Assembly: GCA_963822115.1 (NCBI GenBank)
Contig: CAWGGM010000020.1
Coordinates: 62,001 to 126,000, forward strand
Source of the DNA: CAWDXG01 sp963822115
GTDB taxonomy: Bacteria; Myxococcota_A; Polyangia; Polyangiales; Polyangiaceae
Direction of reading: 5' to 3'
DNA length: 64,000 bases
The notes beneath the pieces were generated by a model. It worked only from the letters and a program-made list of their open reading frames with translations, did not search any database and had not been told where the DNA came from. Position numbers and translations under genes: made by a program. Positions 35,417 to 43,442 of this stretch are shown in pieces. Within the stretch, counting starts at the first letter, position 1. Each line of letters begins with the position of its first letter.

Positions 35417-35869
35417 TCAGTGCTTCGCCAGATCCACGGACTTCAGCCGGGCCACGGTCAGGTACGACGACACGGCCGTGCCCAGCGAATGGAGGATGTC
35501 GGCCGAATAGACGAGCATGTCCTCCAGCGTGATGATCCCGACGGGACGGTCGCTCTCGTCCACGATGGGCAGCCGCCGCACCCGGGCGCGCGAGAGGATC
35601 CTGGCCATGGATTTCATGTTGATGTCCGACGCCAGCGCGGTGGTGGGGGAGGTGGTCATCACTTCCCGAATGTGGAGCGTCTCGGGTTTCTTGTTGGGGG
35701 CCAGCACCTTCAGCACCAGATCGCGTCCGGTGATGATCCCGCTCAACTTGCCGTCGCGGTTGACGACGAGCAGGCAACCGGCTTCGGACTCCTTCATCAA
35801 GCGCGCAGCGGTCAGCGCAGTTTCGTTCTCGTCGACCGTGACGATCGACGTGTTGATCACGGCATGCAT
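35417..35869 (-). CDS. Tandem CBS-domain protein
   Basis: 150 aa from ATG 35869, which has GAGGAGAAG just upstream; the longer ORF adds an unconserved N-terminus. Two CBS motifs fill the protein: VDENETALTAARLMKESEAG with SGIITGRDLV, then HIREVMTTSPTTALASD with PVGIITLEDML. Stand-alone CBS pairs bind adenine nucleotides and often regulate a partner; no partner is adjacent. Cytoplasmic. Complete in length for the family. Confidence 0.88.
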   Translation of the reverse strand: MHAVINTSIVTVDENETALTAARLMKESEAGCLLVVNRDGKLSGIITGRDLVLKVLAPNKKPETLHIREVMTTSPTTALASDINMKSMARILSRARVRRLPIVDESDRPVGIITLEDMLVYSADILHSLGTAVSSYLTVARLKSVDLAKH

Positions 35870-36047
35870 GGCTTCTCCTCGCGTGGAGGCAACGCGGTCC
35901 ACTGTGAGCCGAAGACAAATGTAGCGCGTCTAACGCGATGCGACATGACGGGTATCAGCGTTCCTGAAAGCCGCGGGCAGGCTTGGGGTCGAACCTGGAA
36001 GCTTGGTTCGGTGCCGCGGCCGCGGTCGCGACTCTTCGTCTGCCGTT

Positions 36048-37037
36048 CTACGGAGCGCAGCAGCGGAAGCCGACGATGTCGTTCTGTGTGCTGCGGTCGT
36101 TTTCGTTGGCGGTGTCGCAGCGCAGATCGGAGCTGCCGTTGTACCAGTACGAACCGCCGCGCAGCCGGCACTGGTCCTTTGCGCCGCTCGTGCTCTGACA
36201 CGAGTCTTCCCATTCCCAGACGTTGCCGCTCATGTCGTACACGCCGGTCCACGCCCCTTCGCATTTGCTCGCCTGCTTCACCGGCAGCGCTGCTTTGGCG
36301 CCGTAGTCCTGGCCGTTGCACGCGCTTGGATCGTAGGTGGCACCGTACGGGTAGGGATACAGCCCGGCGAGCGAGCAGGCGTTGAACCACTGGCTCGAAG
36401 CGCTGTTGTACTGCGCATAGGCGCTGGGGCCGCCACCCACGTCCCCGCACAACCGCTTGCCCGCCCACTTGCAGTACGCGTAGGCGTCGCACCAATCGAC
36501 GTAGACGACCGGGTAGTTATCCTTTCCGGTCGCGGGCCAACCACTGGACGGCGTGTAGCTGGTGTTCCAGCTGCAGTACGAAGGTTGGCCGGTGGTCGGG
36601 ACGTTTGCTGCAACGAACGCCGCGTAGTCCGCATTCGTCACTTCGGTCGAGTCGATGCACTGCCCGCCGAACTGGACCATGGCAGGACCGTGAAGCGAGG
36701 GACAACTGCCCGCGTCGCCCGTGCTGCCGCCGCTGCCGGCGCTGCCGCCGCTACCGGCGCTGCCGGCCACTCCATCTCCACCGCCTGTGCCGGCCGTGCT
36801 CCCGTCCGGGGCGGCGCCAGCCGCGCCAGCCGCAGCATCGGGAGCCGTGCCACCGCTGTTGCCCGCGCCGCCGGCAGCTGCGTCGGCGCCGGCTGAGCCG
36901 GCGTTCCCGCTCGAGCCTCCGCTTGCACCGGCTCCAGAGTGCGACGCATCGTTGACGGCTTTCGCACAGCCAACCGCAAGCAACACCGCCAACGCGGACA
37001 GCAGCCGCCGCCCGCACCGCAGGGTCGTTCGAGCCAC
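36048..37037 (-). CDS. SUMF1/FGE-like (formylglycine-generating enzyme family) lipoprotein
   Basis: 329 aa from GTG 37037, chosen because it gives RTTLRCGRR, a hydrophobic core and lipobox AVGCAK; upstream in-frame codons have no leader. A long Gly/Ala/Ser linker runs to about residue 115. The rest is a FGE-sulfatase fold: IDSTEVTNADYAAFV, PVVYVDWCDAYAYCKWAGKRL, YDMSGNVWEWEDSC and QCRLRGGSYWYN, ending DIVGFRCCAP. These motifs are clear. As a lipoprotein it is extracytoplasmic, so it may be a structural or binding homologue rather than a sulfatase activator; the paired active-site Cys of true FGE cannot be assigned confidently here. Confidence 0.84.
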   Translation of the reverse strand: MARTTLRCGRRLLSALAVLLAVGCAKAVNDASHSGAGASGGSSGNAGSAGADAAAGGAGNSGGTAPDAAAGAAGAAPDGSTAGTGGGDGVAGSAGSGGSAGSGGSTGDAGSCPSLHGPAMVQFGGQCIDSTEVTNADYAAFVAANVPTTGQPSYCSWNTSYTPSSGWPATGKDNYPVVYVDWCDAYAYCKWAGKRLCGDVGGGPSAYAQYNSASSQWFNACSLAGLYPYPYGATYDPSACNGQDYGAKAALPVKQASKCEGAWTGVYDMSGNVWEWEDSCQSTSGAKDQCRLRGGSYWYNGSSDLRCDTANENDRSTQNDIVGFRCCAP

Positions 37038-37123
37038 GGCGCGGCTGGTAGCACGAACCCGGTCGGGTCGCGAGCGTGCCGCGGCGCCTTGGTGCGAGGT
37101 TGGCGTCCACTGCCGAGCCGTCC

Positions 37124-37129
37124 TAGGCT
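37124..37129 (+). promoter_or_regulatory. TAGGCT -10-like element of the cytochrome/rhodanese gene
   Basis: TAGGCT lies 44 nt upstream of ATG 37174, inside the divergent gap with the SUMF1-like gene. Confidence 0.35.
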
Positions 37130-37173
37130 TGTCGCCCGCCGGCGCCGAGCCCCCTGACGCCAGCACTCCAGAC

Positions 37174-38256
37174 ATGCGATCCCTCCGCCAGCTCGTTCCC
37201 TTCGTCCTGCTCGCGGTCCTGCTCGCCGCGTGCCACCAAAAGGCAGCGAAGGCCAAGCCCGTGAAGCTGACCCAGCAGGAGCAGCACGGGCGTCAGCTGT
37301 ACGGGAAACTGTGCTCGGTGTGCCACGGCGCGAACGGCGAAGGTTACAAAGCCGACGAGGCGCCGCGGCTCGCCCAGCACGCGTTCCTCGGCGCTGTTGA
37401 CGACGCCTACTTGATCGACGCCATCGCCAACGGCCGTCCCGGCACGACGATGTCCGCCTGGTCGACAGCCCATCGCGGGCCGCTGACGGGCACCGACGTC
37501 GACGCGGTGGTCGCCTACATCCGCACCTGGGACGACAAGCCCGCCGAGAAGCTCGACAACACGCCCGTCAGCGGCAACGTCAGAAACGGCCAGGCTATCT
37601 TCAACCGCGAGTGCGTGCGCTGCCATGGCGCGCAGGGTGTGGGTGGTCCCAACGTGCACATCGGCAGCTCCGCCCTGCTCAAGCAGGCGAAAAACGGGTT
37701 CTTGCGTCTGGCGATCGAGCAGGGCCGCCCCGGCACGAAAATGCCGGCGTTCGGGAAAAAGCTCGGTCACCGCGGAGTCGAGGACGTGCTGTCGCTGCTG
37801 CGCATCTGGCAGGCCCGGAACACCGAGCGCTTCGAGCCGCTGCCGCACATCAAGCGTCCGCCGCCGATTCCGCTCGGGCCCGTCCCGCTCAACCCGAAAG
37901 GACCGGAGCCTGTCGGGTTCAAGAAGTACCCGGCCACGACCTCCGCTCTGGTGGTGAAGAAGCAGCTCGACCGCCATGCGCGCATGGCCATCCTCGATGC
38001 CCGTGCTCCCTCCGACTACTCCTACGGGCACATCGCCGGCGCGGTGAGTGTGCCCTTCTACGGCGTCGACCCCTACGTCTCCAAGCTGCCGCGGAACACC
38101 TGGCTGGTCTGCTACTGCTCGTGCCCGCACGCCGAGTCGGGAGAGCTGGCGAGCGCACTCGAGAAGAAGGGCTTCAAGAAGGTGACCGTGATCGCCGAGG
38201 GCCTGGGCTTCTGGAAGGCCAAGGGCTTCCCGACAAAAAAGGGTGACAAGCCCTAG
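37174..38256 (+). CDS. Lipoprotein with two cytochrome c domains fused to a rhodanese domain
   Basis: 360 aa. Lipobox LAACHQ at about residue 20. Two class I-like cytochrome c domains follow, with heme motifs CSVCH (about residue 47) and CVRCH (about 148) and distal Met candidates in TTMSAW and TKMPAF. The C-terminal 110 residues are a rhodanese-like domain: MAILDARAPSDYSYGHIAGAVSVPF and the loop WLVCYCSCPHAESG with a candidate active-site Cys. The combination of periplasmic heme and sulfurtransferase domains suggests sulfur or thiol oxidation, or redox sensing. Its stop overlaps that of pfkA by 4 bp. Confidence 0.88.
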   Translation: MRSLRQLVPFVLLAVLLAACHQKAAKAKPVKLTQQEQHGRQLYGKLCSVCHGANGEGYKADEAPRLAQHAFLGAVDDAYLIDAIANGRPGTTMSAWSTAHRGPLTGTDVDAVVAYIRTWDDKPAEKLDNTPVSGNVRNGQAIFNRECVRCHGAQGVGGPNVHIGSSALLKQAKNGFLRLAIEQGRPGTKMPAFGKKLGHRGVEDVLSLLRIWQARNTERFEPLPHIKRPPPIPLGPVPLNPKGPEPVGFKKYPATTSALVVKKQLDRHARMAILDARAPSDYSYGHIAGAVSVPFYGVDPYVSKLPRNTWLVCYCSCPHAESGELASALEKKGFKKVTVIAEGLGFWKAKGFPTKKGDKP

Positions 38257-39338
38257 AGGCCGAGCACGCCCTCGAGTTTCTCCAGCATCGACACGCGCCA
38301 GCGCGTCAGCTCGCTCGTGCCGTCGAGCAGCGCGGCGGTTTCTTCGAGCACGCGCTCGAGCGGAAAGTGCCACACCATGGGGTCGCCGGTCGCGGTTCCG
38401 CCGTCGACCGTCGGGCCCCAGACGACCATTTCGTCGCTCTGACCGGCTTCGAGCAGCTCCAGCGCCGCGAAGGCCAGCCGCGCCGCGACCATGCGGTCCT
38501 GGTACGACGGGCGGCCGCCGCGCACGACGTGGCCGAGCACGGTGGCGCGTACGTCGACGCCGGGCAACTCCTCTTCGAGCCGCTCCGAGACCTCACGGGC
38601 CAGCCGCGTGCAGGGGATCTCGACGCCCTCCGACTTGATGATGAGGACGCGGTTCTTCCCCGCGGCGAAGCCACTTCGCACGTACTCGCACACCGAGTCG
38701 ACAATCGCGTCGTTGCCTCGCCCCTGTTCGCGGAACAACACCGCATCTGCACCCGCGGCAACAGCGCTTGCCATGGCGAGGTATCCGCAGTGCCTTCCCA
38801 TCACCTCGACCACGAATGCGCGTCGGTGCGCGCGCGCCGTGTCGGAGATGCGATCGCAGGCGTCCACGATCGTGTTGAGAGCCGTGTCGACGCCGACCGC
38901 CGTGGACGTGCAGCCGACGTCGTTGTCGATCGACGCTGGCACGCCGATGACGGAAGCGCCGTGTTCCCGGCACAAGGCGTGCGCGCCGGTGAGCGAACCG
39001 TTGCCGCCCACGACCACCAGTCCGTCGATGCCTGCCTCGCGTAGTTGCTCGAACGCGCGCGTCCGCCCTTCCGGCGTCATGAAGCGCTTCGAACGCGCGC
39101 TGCCGAGCAGTGTGCCTCCGCGACCTCCCATCAGATCCACATCGCGGTCGAGCGTCGGTGCTGCGTGGCCCTTGCCAAGCGTAAGCTCGCGGAAGCGCCC
39201 GTCGATGAGCCCTTCGTAGCCGTGCTCGACTCCCAGCACGCGCATGCCGCGAGCTGCCCCGATGCGCGCGACCGCGCGGATCGCCGAGTTCATTCCTGGC
39301 GCGTCGCCGCCCGACGTGAGCACCCCGACCGTCTTCAT
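38253..39338 (-). CDS. pfkA: 6-phosphofructokinase
   Basis: 361 aa from ATG 39338, with GGAGG 6 nt upstream. It phosphorylates fructose 6-phosphate to fructose 1,6-bisphosphate in glycolysis, in the cytoplasm. Motifs: VLTSGGDAPGMNSAIR (phosphate donor site), GGNGSLTGA, PASIDNDVGCTSTAVGVDTA (catalytic Asp in IDND) and VEVMGRHCGYLA (substrate-binding MGR). The usual GGDGS is GGNGS here, a variant that occurs in some PFKs and may alter metal coordination; ATP or pyrophosphate use cannot be settled from sequence by eye. It is slightly longer than the 320-residue bacterial form. Convergent with the cytochrome/rhodanese gene via a shared CTAG. Confidence 0.9.
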   Translation of the reverse strand: MKTVGVLTSGGDAPGMNSAIRAVARIGAARGMRVLGVEHGYEGLIDGRFRELTLGKGHAAPTLDRDVDLMGGRGGTLLGSARSKRFMTPEGRTRAFEQLREAGIDGLVVVGGNGSLTGAHALCREHGASVIGVPASIDNDVGCTSTAVGVDTALNTIVDACDRISDTARAHRRAFVVEVMGRHCGYLAMASAVAAGADAVLFREQGRGNDAIVDSVCEYVRSGFAAGKNRVLIIKSEGVEIPCTRLAREVSERLEEELPGVDVRATVLGHVVRGGRPSYQDRMVAARLAFAALELLEAGQSDEMVVWGPTVDGGTATGDPMVWHFPLERVLEETAALLDGTSELTRWRVSMLEKLEGVLGL

Positions 39339-39405
39339 GAAAGCCTCCGGACGGTTAGTCTCTCCTGTTTTGCGCCGGCGCGTCACCCACAACTCTGAAC
39401 TCTGG

Positions 39406-39411
39406 TAGGCT
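39406..39411 (+). promoter_or_regulatory. TAGGCT -10-like element, near-leaderless spacing
   Basis: TAGGCT ends 9 nt before ATG 39421 of the lipoprotein gene, leaving room for at most a 2-3 nt leader. Confidence 0.42.
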
Positions 39412-39420
39412 CGTGCCACC

Positions 39421-40248
39421 ATGATGCTTCGGCAGACAGCAGTTCTTGGCGCGTTGGCGCTCCTGCTTGCGGCGTGCAGCAGCAGCGGCGGTGGGGTCGC
39501 GAACCCGCCCGACGCTGGGGGAGCGGATTCCGCCGCATCCGACTCCGGCTCCGACGCGCCCACGGCCGACGCGAACCCGTCCGATGCGAGTGGAGCCGAC
39601 GCGAACGACAGCGGCTCGCCGGGAGACGCCGCCGCGTCGGACGCAGCTTCCGACGCGGCGCCCGATGCCGGAGGCAGCTGCCCGTCCAACTACAACGTGC
39701 CGCCCACCAATCTCGCTGGTTGGAGCCCGCTCCTGTCGCAGACCGGCAAGATGACACTCACCTACGACGTCAATCACTCCCACGACGACGGACTGGGCCC
39801 GCTTGGTTTCTGTCCGGCGGCCGTCGCCAAGGGCTCGCTCTACCTGAAGCTGGTCTCGGCGCGCTTCGAAACGGACGAGAGTCCTCCCACCCAGCACTGC
39901 GTGACCGACTACACGCAGCCCGACCCGACCTTCCAGCAGTACGGCTGCTGCTTTTCGGGCGGCAACCACAACATCTACGTCGAGGTGCGCGACCAGTCAG
40001 GACAGCGCATCAAGGCCGGGTTCGACGTCTTCTACGGGTCGAACGTCGAGCACATCACCGACCAGGGCAAGCCGGCCAACGAGTTTCCCATGAACTACTC
40101 CATCTTCGCCGGCGGCGAGTACGGCGTCCGCGCGGTCTACACCGATCCGGGCCAGGGCCAGCTCTCCTCGGATGCAGTCACCAACATGCGCATGCCCATC
40201 CACCACCACGTGAACTACCTGCTCACGTTCCAGATCGCGCAGAAGTAA
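39421..40248 (+). CDS. Putative lipoprotein with Asp/Ala/Ser-rich linker
   Basis: 275 aa. Lipobox LAACSS at about residue 20; a second in-frame ATG at 39424 is equally possible as start. Residues about 25-80 are an acidic Asp/Ala/Ser linker. The mature domain (about 85-275) has beta-sheet character (MTLTYDVNHSHDDG, SLYLKLVSARF, HNIYVEVRDQSGQ, HHHVNYLLTFQIAQK) with Cys in CPSNY, FCPAAV, HCVTDY and GCCFSG. The fold may be immunoglobulin- or jelly-roll-like. Function unknown. It is divergent from pfkA. Confidence 0.75.
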   Translation: MMLRQTAVLGALALLLAACSSSGGGVANPPDAGGADSAASDSGSDAPTADANPSDASGADANDSGSPGDAAASDAASDAAPDAGGSCPSNYNVPPTNLAGWSPLLSQTGKMTLTYDVNHSHDDGLGPLGFCPAAVAKGSLYLKLVSARFETDESPPTQHCVTDYTQPDPTFQQYGCCFSGGNHNIYVEVRDQSGQRIKAGFDVFYGSNVEHITDQGKPANEFPMNYSIFAGGEYGVRAVYTDPGQGQLSSDAVTNMRMPIHHHVNYLLTFQIAQK

Positions 40249-40252
40249 CCGG

Positions 40253-41110
40253 CTATCGCCGACGCCGCTCGGCTGCGAGGCGGGTCAGGGCTGCTTGCAT
40301 CGTCTCGCGCACGCGGCGGTCGCACTCGTCGACGTACGCGTTATCCGCCGCGGCTTCCTCGCCGCTCCGCTCGAAGCGGATCGGTTCGAGGAATTCCATC
40401 AGGATGCGTGTCGGCAGGGCCACGTAGGGGATCATCGGGCCCAGGGTGAGCCCCCACGGCAGACACAGCGTGAGCGGCCAGACACCGACGCGCAGCCAGC
40501 TCTTGGCTTTCAGCGCTCGCGCCAGCCAGCGCATGTCGTCGATGACGATGAACGTCTCGTGCGCACCGGCAGCCACCACGGGCACGAGCGGCACTCCACT
40601 TCGCAGCGCGAGCCGGATGTAGCCCTTGCGGCTGCCGAACACGATGCGATCACGATCGCGGTACGGTCGCATCGCCTCCAGATCGCCGCCGGGGTAGACG
40701 AGCACGCGCCGGCCCGCTTCGAACACGCGACGCGCCGTCTCGTGGCTGGCGCGCAGCGCACCGAGAGGGATCAAGAGCTGGCGGGCTCCGGGTAACCCCA
40801 GCACGACCTCGTGCGCCAGTCCGTATGGGGCTCCCTCGAGACCGTGCGCTCGATACAGCGCTGTCCCCAGCAAGAACATGTCCGCCGACCACGCGCCTGC
40901 GTTGTGGTTGCCGACGATCAGCGCCGCCCCGGGCGGAACACGATCGACACCGCGCACCTCGGCGCGGTGGTAGCGCGCCACGAACAGCTCGACCCAGCGC
41001 GCGAACGCCTCGACGCGCGCCGGATCGCGGAGCTCGAGGTCGTCATCGGTGGCGCGCGGAACGGCTCTCGAAAGCAGCTCCAGCACGCTGCTGTCGCGCC
41101 TGTCGTCCAC
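40253..41110 (-). CDS. Lysophospholipid acyltransferase family protein (PlsC/DGAT2-like)
   Basis: 285 aa from GTG 41110. Motifs of the family are present in order: VGNHNAGAWSADM (variant of the NHx4D block, with more residues between His and Asp), LGALRASHETA, VLVYPGGDLEAMRPY and GVPLVPVVAAGAHET. The enzyme should transfer an acyl chain to a hydroxyl acceptor at the membrane. A hydrophobic stretch (about 210-240) near GVWPLTLCLPWGLTLGPMIPY may bind membrane. It is the last gene of an operon behind an aminotransferase and a kinase-like protein. The acceptor is not identifiable. Confidence 0.82.
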   Translation of the reverse strand: MDDRRDSSVLELLSRAVPRATDDDLELRDPARVEAFARWVELFVARYHRAEVRGVDRVPPGAALIVGNHNAGAWSADMFLLGTALYRAHGLEGAPYGLAHEVVLGLPGARQLLIPLGALRASHETARRVFEAGRRVLVYPGGDLEAMRPYRDRDRIVFGSRKGYIRLALRSGVPLVPVVAAGAHETFIVIDDMRWLARALKAKSWLRVGVWPLTLCLPWGLTLGPMIPYVALPTRILMEFLEPIRFERSGEEAAADNAYVDECDRRVRETMQAALTRLAAERRRR

Positions 41111-41153
41111 GCCGCATCGTCTCCCGGTCAGGGGCGCCGGCCCATGACCGATG

Positions 41154-42038
41154 TCACACGCGGCGCTCGATCGCGCCGGGCAGCAGGAAGGCGTAGCTGC
41201 GACGGCGCAGGCGTTTCTGCCAGAAGCGGTCGGCGCGCCGGAGCTGCTGGAGCAGCGCCCAGGTGCGCGCATCCGAGGTGTAGTAGCCGTGCACCTCGGC
41301 TTGCGTGATGGGCGGCGAGACCTGGCGGTTGGCGAGGTCGAGCAGCGGTGCGATACGCCGCTCCAGCCCCTCCTTGTGCAGATTGCCGGCCAGGTCGAGC
41401 AGCACGCCGCGTGGCTCGTAGTACTTGTCGAGGATCTCCCGCAGCATGAAGCGCCGCACCACCGGCCTCAGTGCCCAGGGCAGAGAGCACAGGAACAGCT
41501 CGACATCCAGCAGCTCGCGCCCGCGCGCGTCGCGCATGAGCGGCGTGGTCACATCCAGGTAGCTCCAGCCGTTGTCGTTCCAGGCCCAGTTGCTGAGCTG
41601 GCCGTCCAGGCCCAGCGAGGGCGTCACCGCAGCGAGCACCTGCGTCACGACGTCGGCGAGCAGGCGCTCGGCTTCGCTGTCGTCCGCCTGGGCGAGCTTG
41701 GTGGGGCCGAGCGACGCGGGATCCAGGATCGGCTGCACCGCGTAGGCCGTGAGGCTGCCGTCGGGTCGGGTGACGGAATGCAGCGTCGTCGGCACGACCC
41801 GCACGCCTGCCTTCTCCAGTGCCGCGATATAGGCCTCCAGCGTGGTCCGGTAGCTCGCGAGGATCGAGGCGCCGGGGAAGGGCGGCAGCCGCTTGGCGGC
41901 TACTCGTCCGTCGGGTGTGTCCACCGCGAGCACCGCGGAGATCTCCCCGTAGCCGAGCACCGTCAGGTCGCTCTCGTCGCCGCTGTCCAGCGCCCGCTGC
42001 ACCGCGCGTTCGAGCGATTCCAGATCGATGCCCGTCAT
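41154..42038 (-). CDS. DUF6206-like protein, protein-kinase/APH-like fold candidate
   Basis: 294 aa. N-terminal LTVLGYGEISAVLAVDT followed by GRVAAKRLPPF resembles a Gly-rich loop and the nucleotide-binding Lys of aminoglycoside-phosphotransferase-like kinases. Further on DGQLSNWAWNDNGWSYLDVTTPL resembles a catalytic and metal-binding segment with Asn/Asp. This is the pattern I associate with DUF6206, but I cannot confirm the assignment without a search. It overlaps the aminotransferase stop by 4 bp (ATGA) and precedes the acyltransferase by 43 bp, so the three probably act together, perhaps phosphorylating an intermediate. Confidence 0.68.
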   Translation of the reverse strand: MTGIDLESLERAVQRALDSGDESDLTVLGYGEISAVLAVDTPDGRVAAKRLPPFPGASILASYRTTLEAYIAALEKAGVRVVPTTLHSVTRPDGSLTAYAVQPILDPASLGPTKLAQADDSEAERLLADVVTQVLAAVTPSLGLDGQLSNWAWNDNGWSYLDVTTPLMRDARGRELLDVELFLCSLPWALRPVVRRFMLREILDKYYEPRGVLLDLAGNLHKEGLERRIAPLLDLANRQVSPPITQAEVHGYYTSDARTWALLQQLRRADRFWQKRLRRRSYAFLLPGAIERRV

Positions 42039-43255
42039 GATCCGAAAGCGCGCTGCACCCGCGCGACCAGGTCGTCGGCTTCTTCGTTCGTGAGCGTGAG
42101 CGGCGGCAGAAACTGCAACACCGACCGATCGTTGTTGGCGTAGACGGCGAATACGCCCTGGTCGTAGAGCAGTCTGGCCGCAAGCATGCCACCCCCGTCG
42201 GCCTCGAACTTCAGTCCCATCATCAGGCCCTTTCGCCGGACCGTGAACGGGAGGCCCTCGAGTCCGGCAGCGACGCGGTCGGACATTGCGTTCACGCCGT
42301 CGAGGAAACCGGGCTCCTCGACGATGTCCAGCACCGTGAGCGCTGCCGCGCAGCCGAGCTCCGCGCCACCGAAGGTGGAGATATGGATGAAGGGTCGCTC
42401 GTCGAAGAAAGCGTGCAGCTCGCGCGTCATCAGGGTTGCCGCGATGGGGTAGATGCCGCCGCTCAGCCCCTTGCCCGTCAGCACCATGTCGGGCTCCAGA
42501 TCCTCATGCTGGTAGCACCACATGCGTCCGGTGCGGCCGAGGCCCGTCTGTACCTCGTCGAGGATCAGCTTCGCGCCGCGCTCCCGGCAGAGGCGCTGCA
42601 CTCCCGCGAGGTAGCCGGGTGCGGGCAGAGGCATCCCGAGTGTCGCCGGGATCGACTCGAGAATGACTGCGGCCGTCCCGTCGTCCAGCTCGCGCTCGAG
42701 CGCCTCCAGATCGTTGAAGGGAACCTGGACGAAGCCCGGCAGGTTCGGGCCGAAGGGCTCGCGGTACTGCGCATCGCCAGTGGCGAGCGCCAGGCCAGTG
42801 TGGCCGTGGTAGCCGCCACGCGCCGAGATGATCTTCGGGCGGCTCGTGGCACCGCGCGCGACCTTGATGGACAGATCGGCCGCTTCACCACCCGCGACCG
42901 CGAACACCGCGCCCGACAGCCGCCCGCCCGTGGTCGCCGCCAGGCGGGCCGCGAGCTGGGCGCGGAACCCGGACACGAGATGGTGGTTGCCGATGTCGAG
43001 CGTCTCGAGCGCGTGACGGACTGCGCCGACCACGCGCGGATTCCGGTGCCCGAGGTTGAACACGCCGCCATTCGAGTGGCAGTTGAAGAAGCTCCGGTCC
43101 GAGAACGCATCATCGAAGCGCGCGCCGTCGCGTGCCCCCATCACCACGTCGATGCCGAACTCGCGGAAAGTCTGGACCTTGCCGCGCGAAACGTGGCGCG
43201 CGAACGCCTCGAACGTCGCGTCCCGGTCGGTGAAGGGCTGATGCGGTGCTGCCAT
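42035..43255 (-). CDS. Class III PLP-dependent aminotransferase
   Basis: 406 aa from ATG 43255. Typical class III motifs: SFFNCHSNGGVFNLGHRNPRV, VFAVAGGEAADLSIKVAR (phosphate-binding), ISARGGYHGHTG, LILDEVQTGLGRTG (Asp for pyridine nitrogen) and DMVLTGKGLSGGIYPI (Schiff-base Lys). It uses pyridoxal phosphate to move an amino group, typically from a terminal amine or ornithine/GABA-like donor to a keto acid. It heads an operon with the DUF6206-like and acyltransferase genes. Its exact substrate cannot be told; the context suggests an amino-containing lipid or secondary metabolite. Confidence 0.9.
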   Translation of the reverse strand: MAAPHQPFTDRDATFEAFARHVSRGKVQTFREFGIDVVMGARDGARFDDAFSDRSFFNCHSNGGVFNLGHRNPRVVGAVRHALETLDIGNHHLVSGFRAQLAARLAATTGGRLSGAVFAVAGGEAADLSIKVARGATSRPKIISARGGYHGHTGLALATGDAQYREPFGPNLPGFVQVPFNDLEALERELDDGTAAVILESIPATLGMPLPAPGYLAGVQRLCRERGAKLILDEVQTGLGRTGRMWCYQHEDLEPDMVLTGKGLSGGIYPIAATLMTRELHAFFDERPFIHISTFGGAELGCAAALTVLDIVEEPGFLDGVNAMSDRVAAGLEGLPFTVRRKGLMMGLKFEADGGGMLAARLLYDQGVFAVYANNDRSVLQFLPPLTLTNEEADDLVARVQRAFGS

Positions 43256-43442
43256 GGGCGGCAGCGTGCTTCGATCGCCGCTGCGTCTCAAGTGCGGGCC
43301 ACCCAGCCCCGCATTCCAGCGGCACTGTAGCGGAAAGGTTGAGGCCGCCCTCTGCTAGACTCTATGGGCGCGCACTAGTTGCCCGCCTCAACCACGATGC
43401 GCTCCCCGTTGCGGCAGGGGGCGCTCGAAAAGGGTGCCTGCG

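Noticed and set aside
35870..36047. A sequence resembling a tRNA T-arm (ggggtcgaacctgg)
   Set aside because: No acceptor, D-arm or anticodon stem could be built around it.
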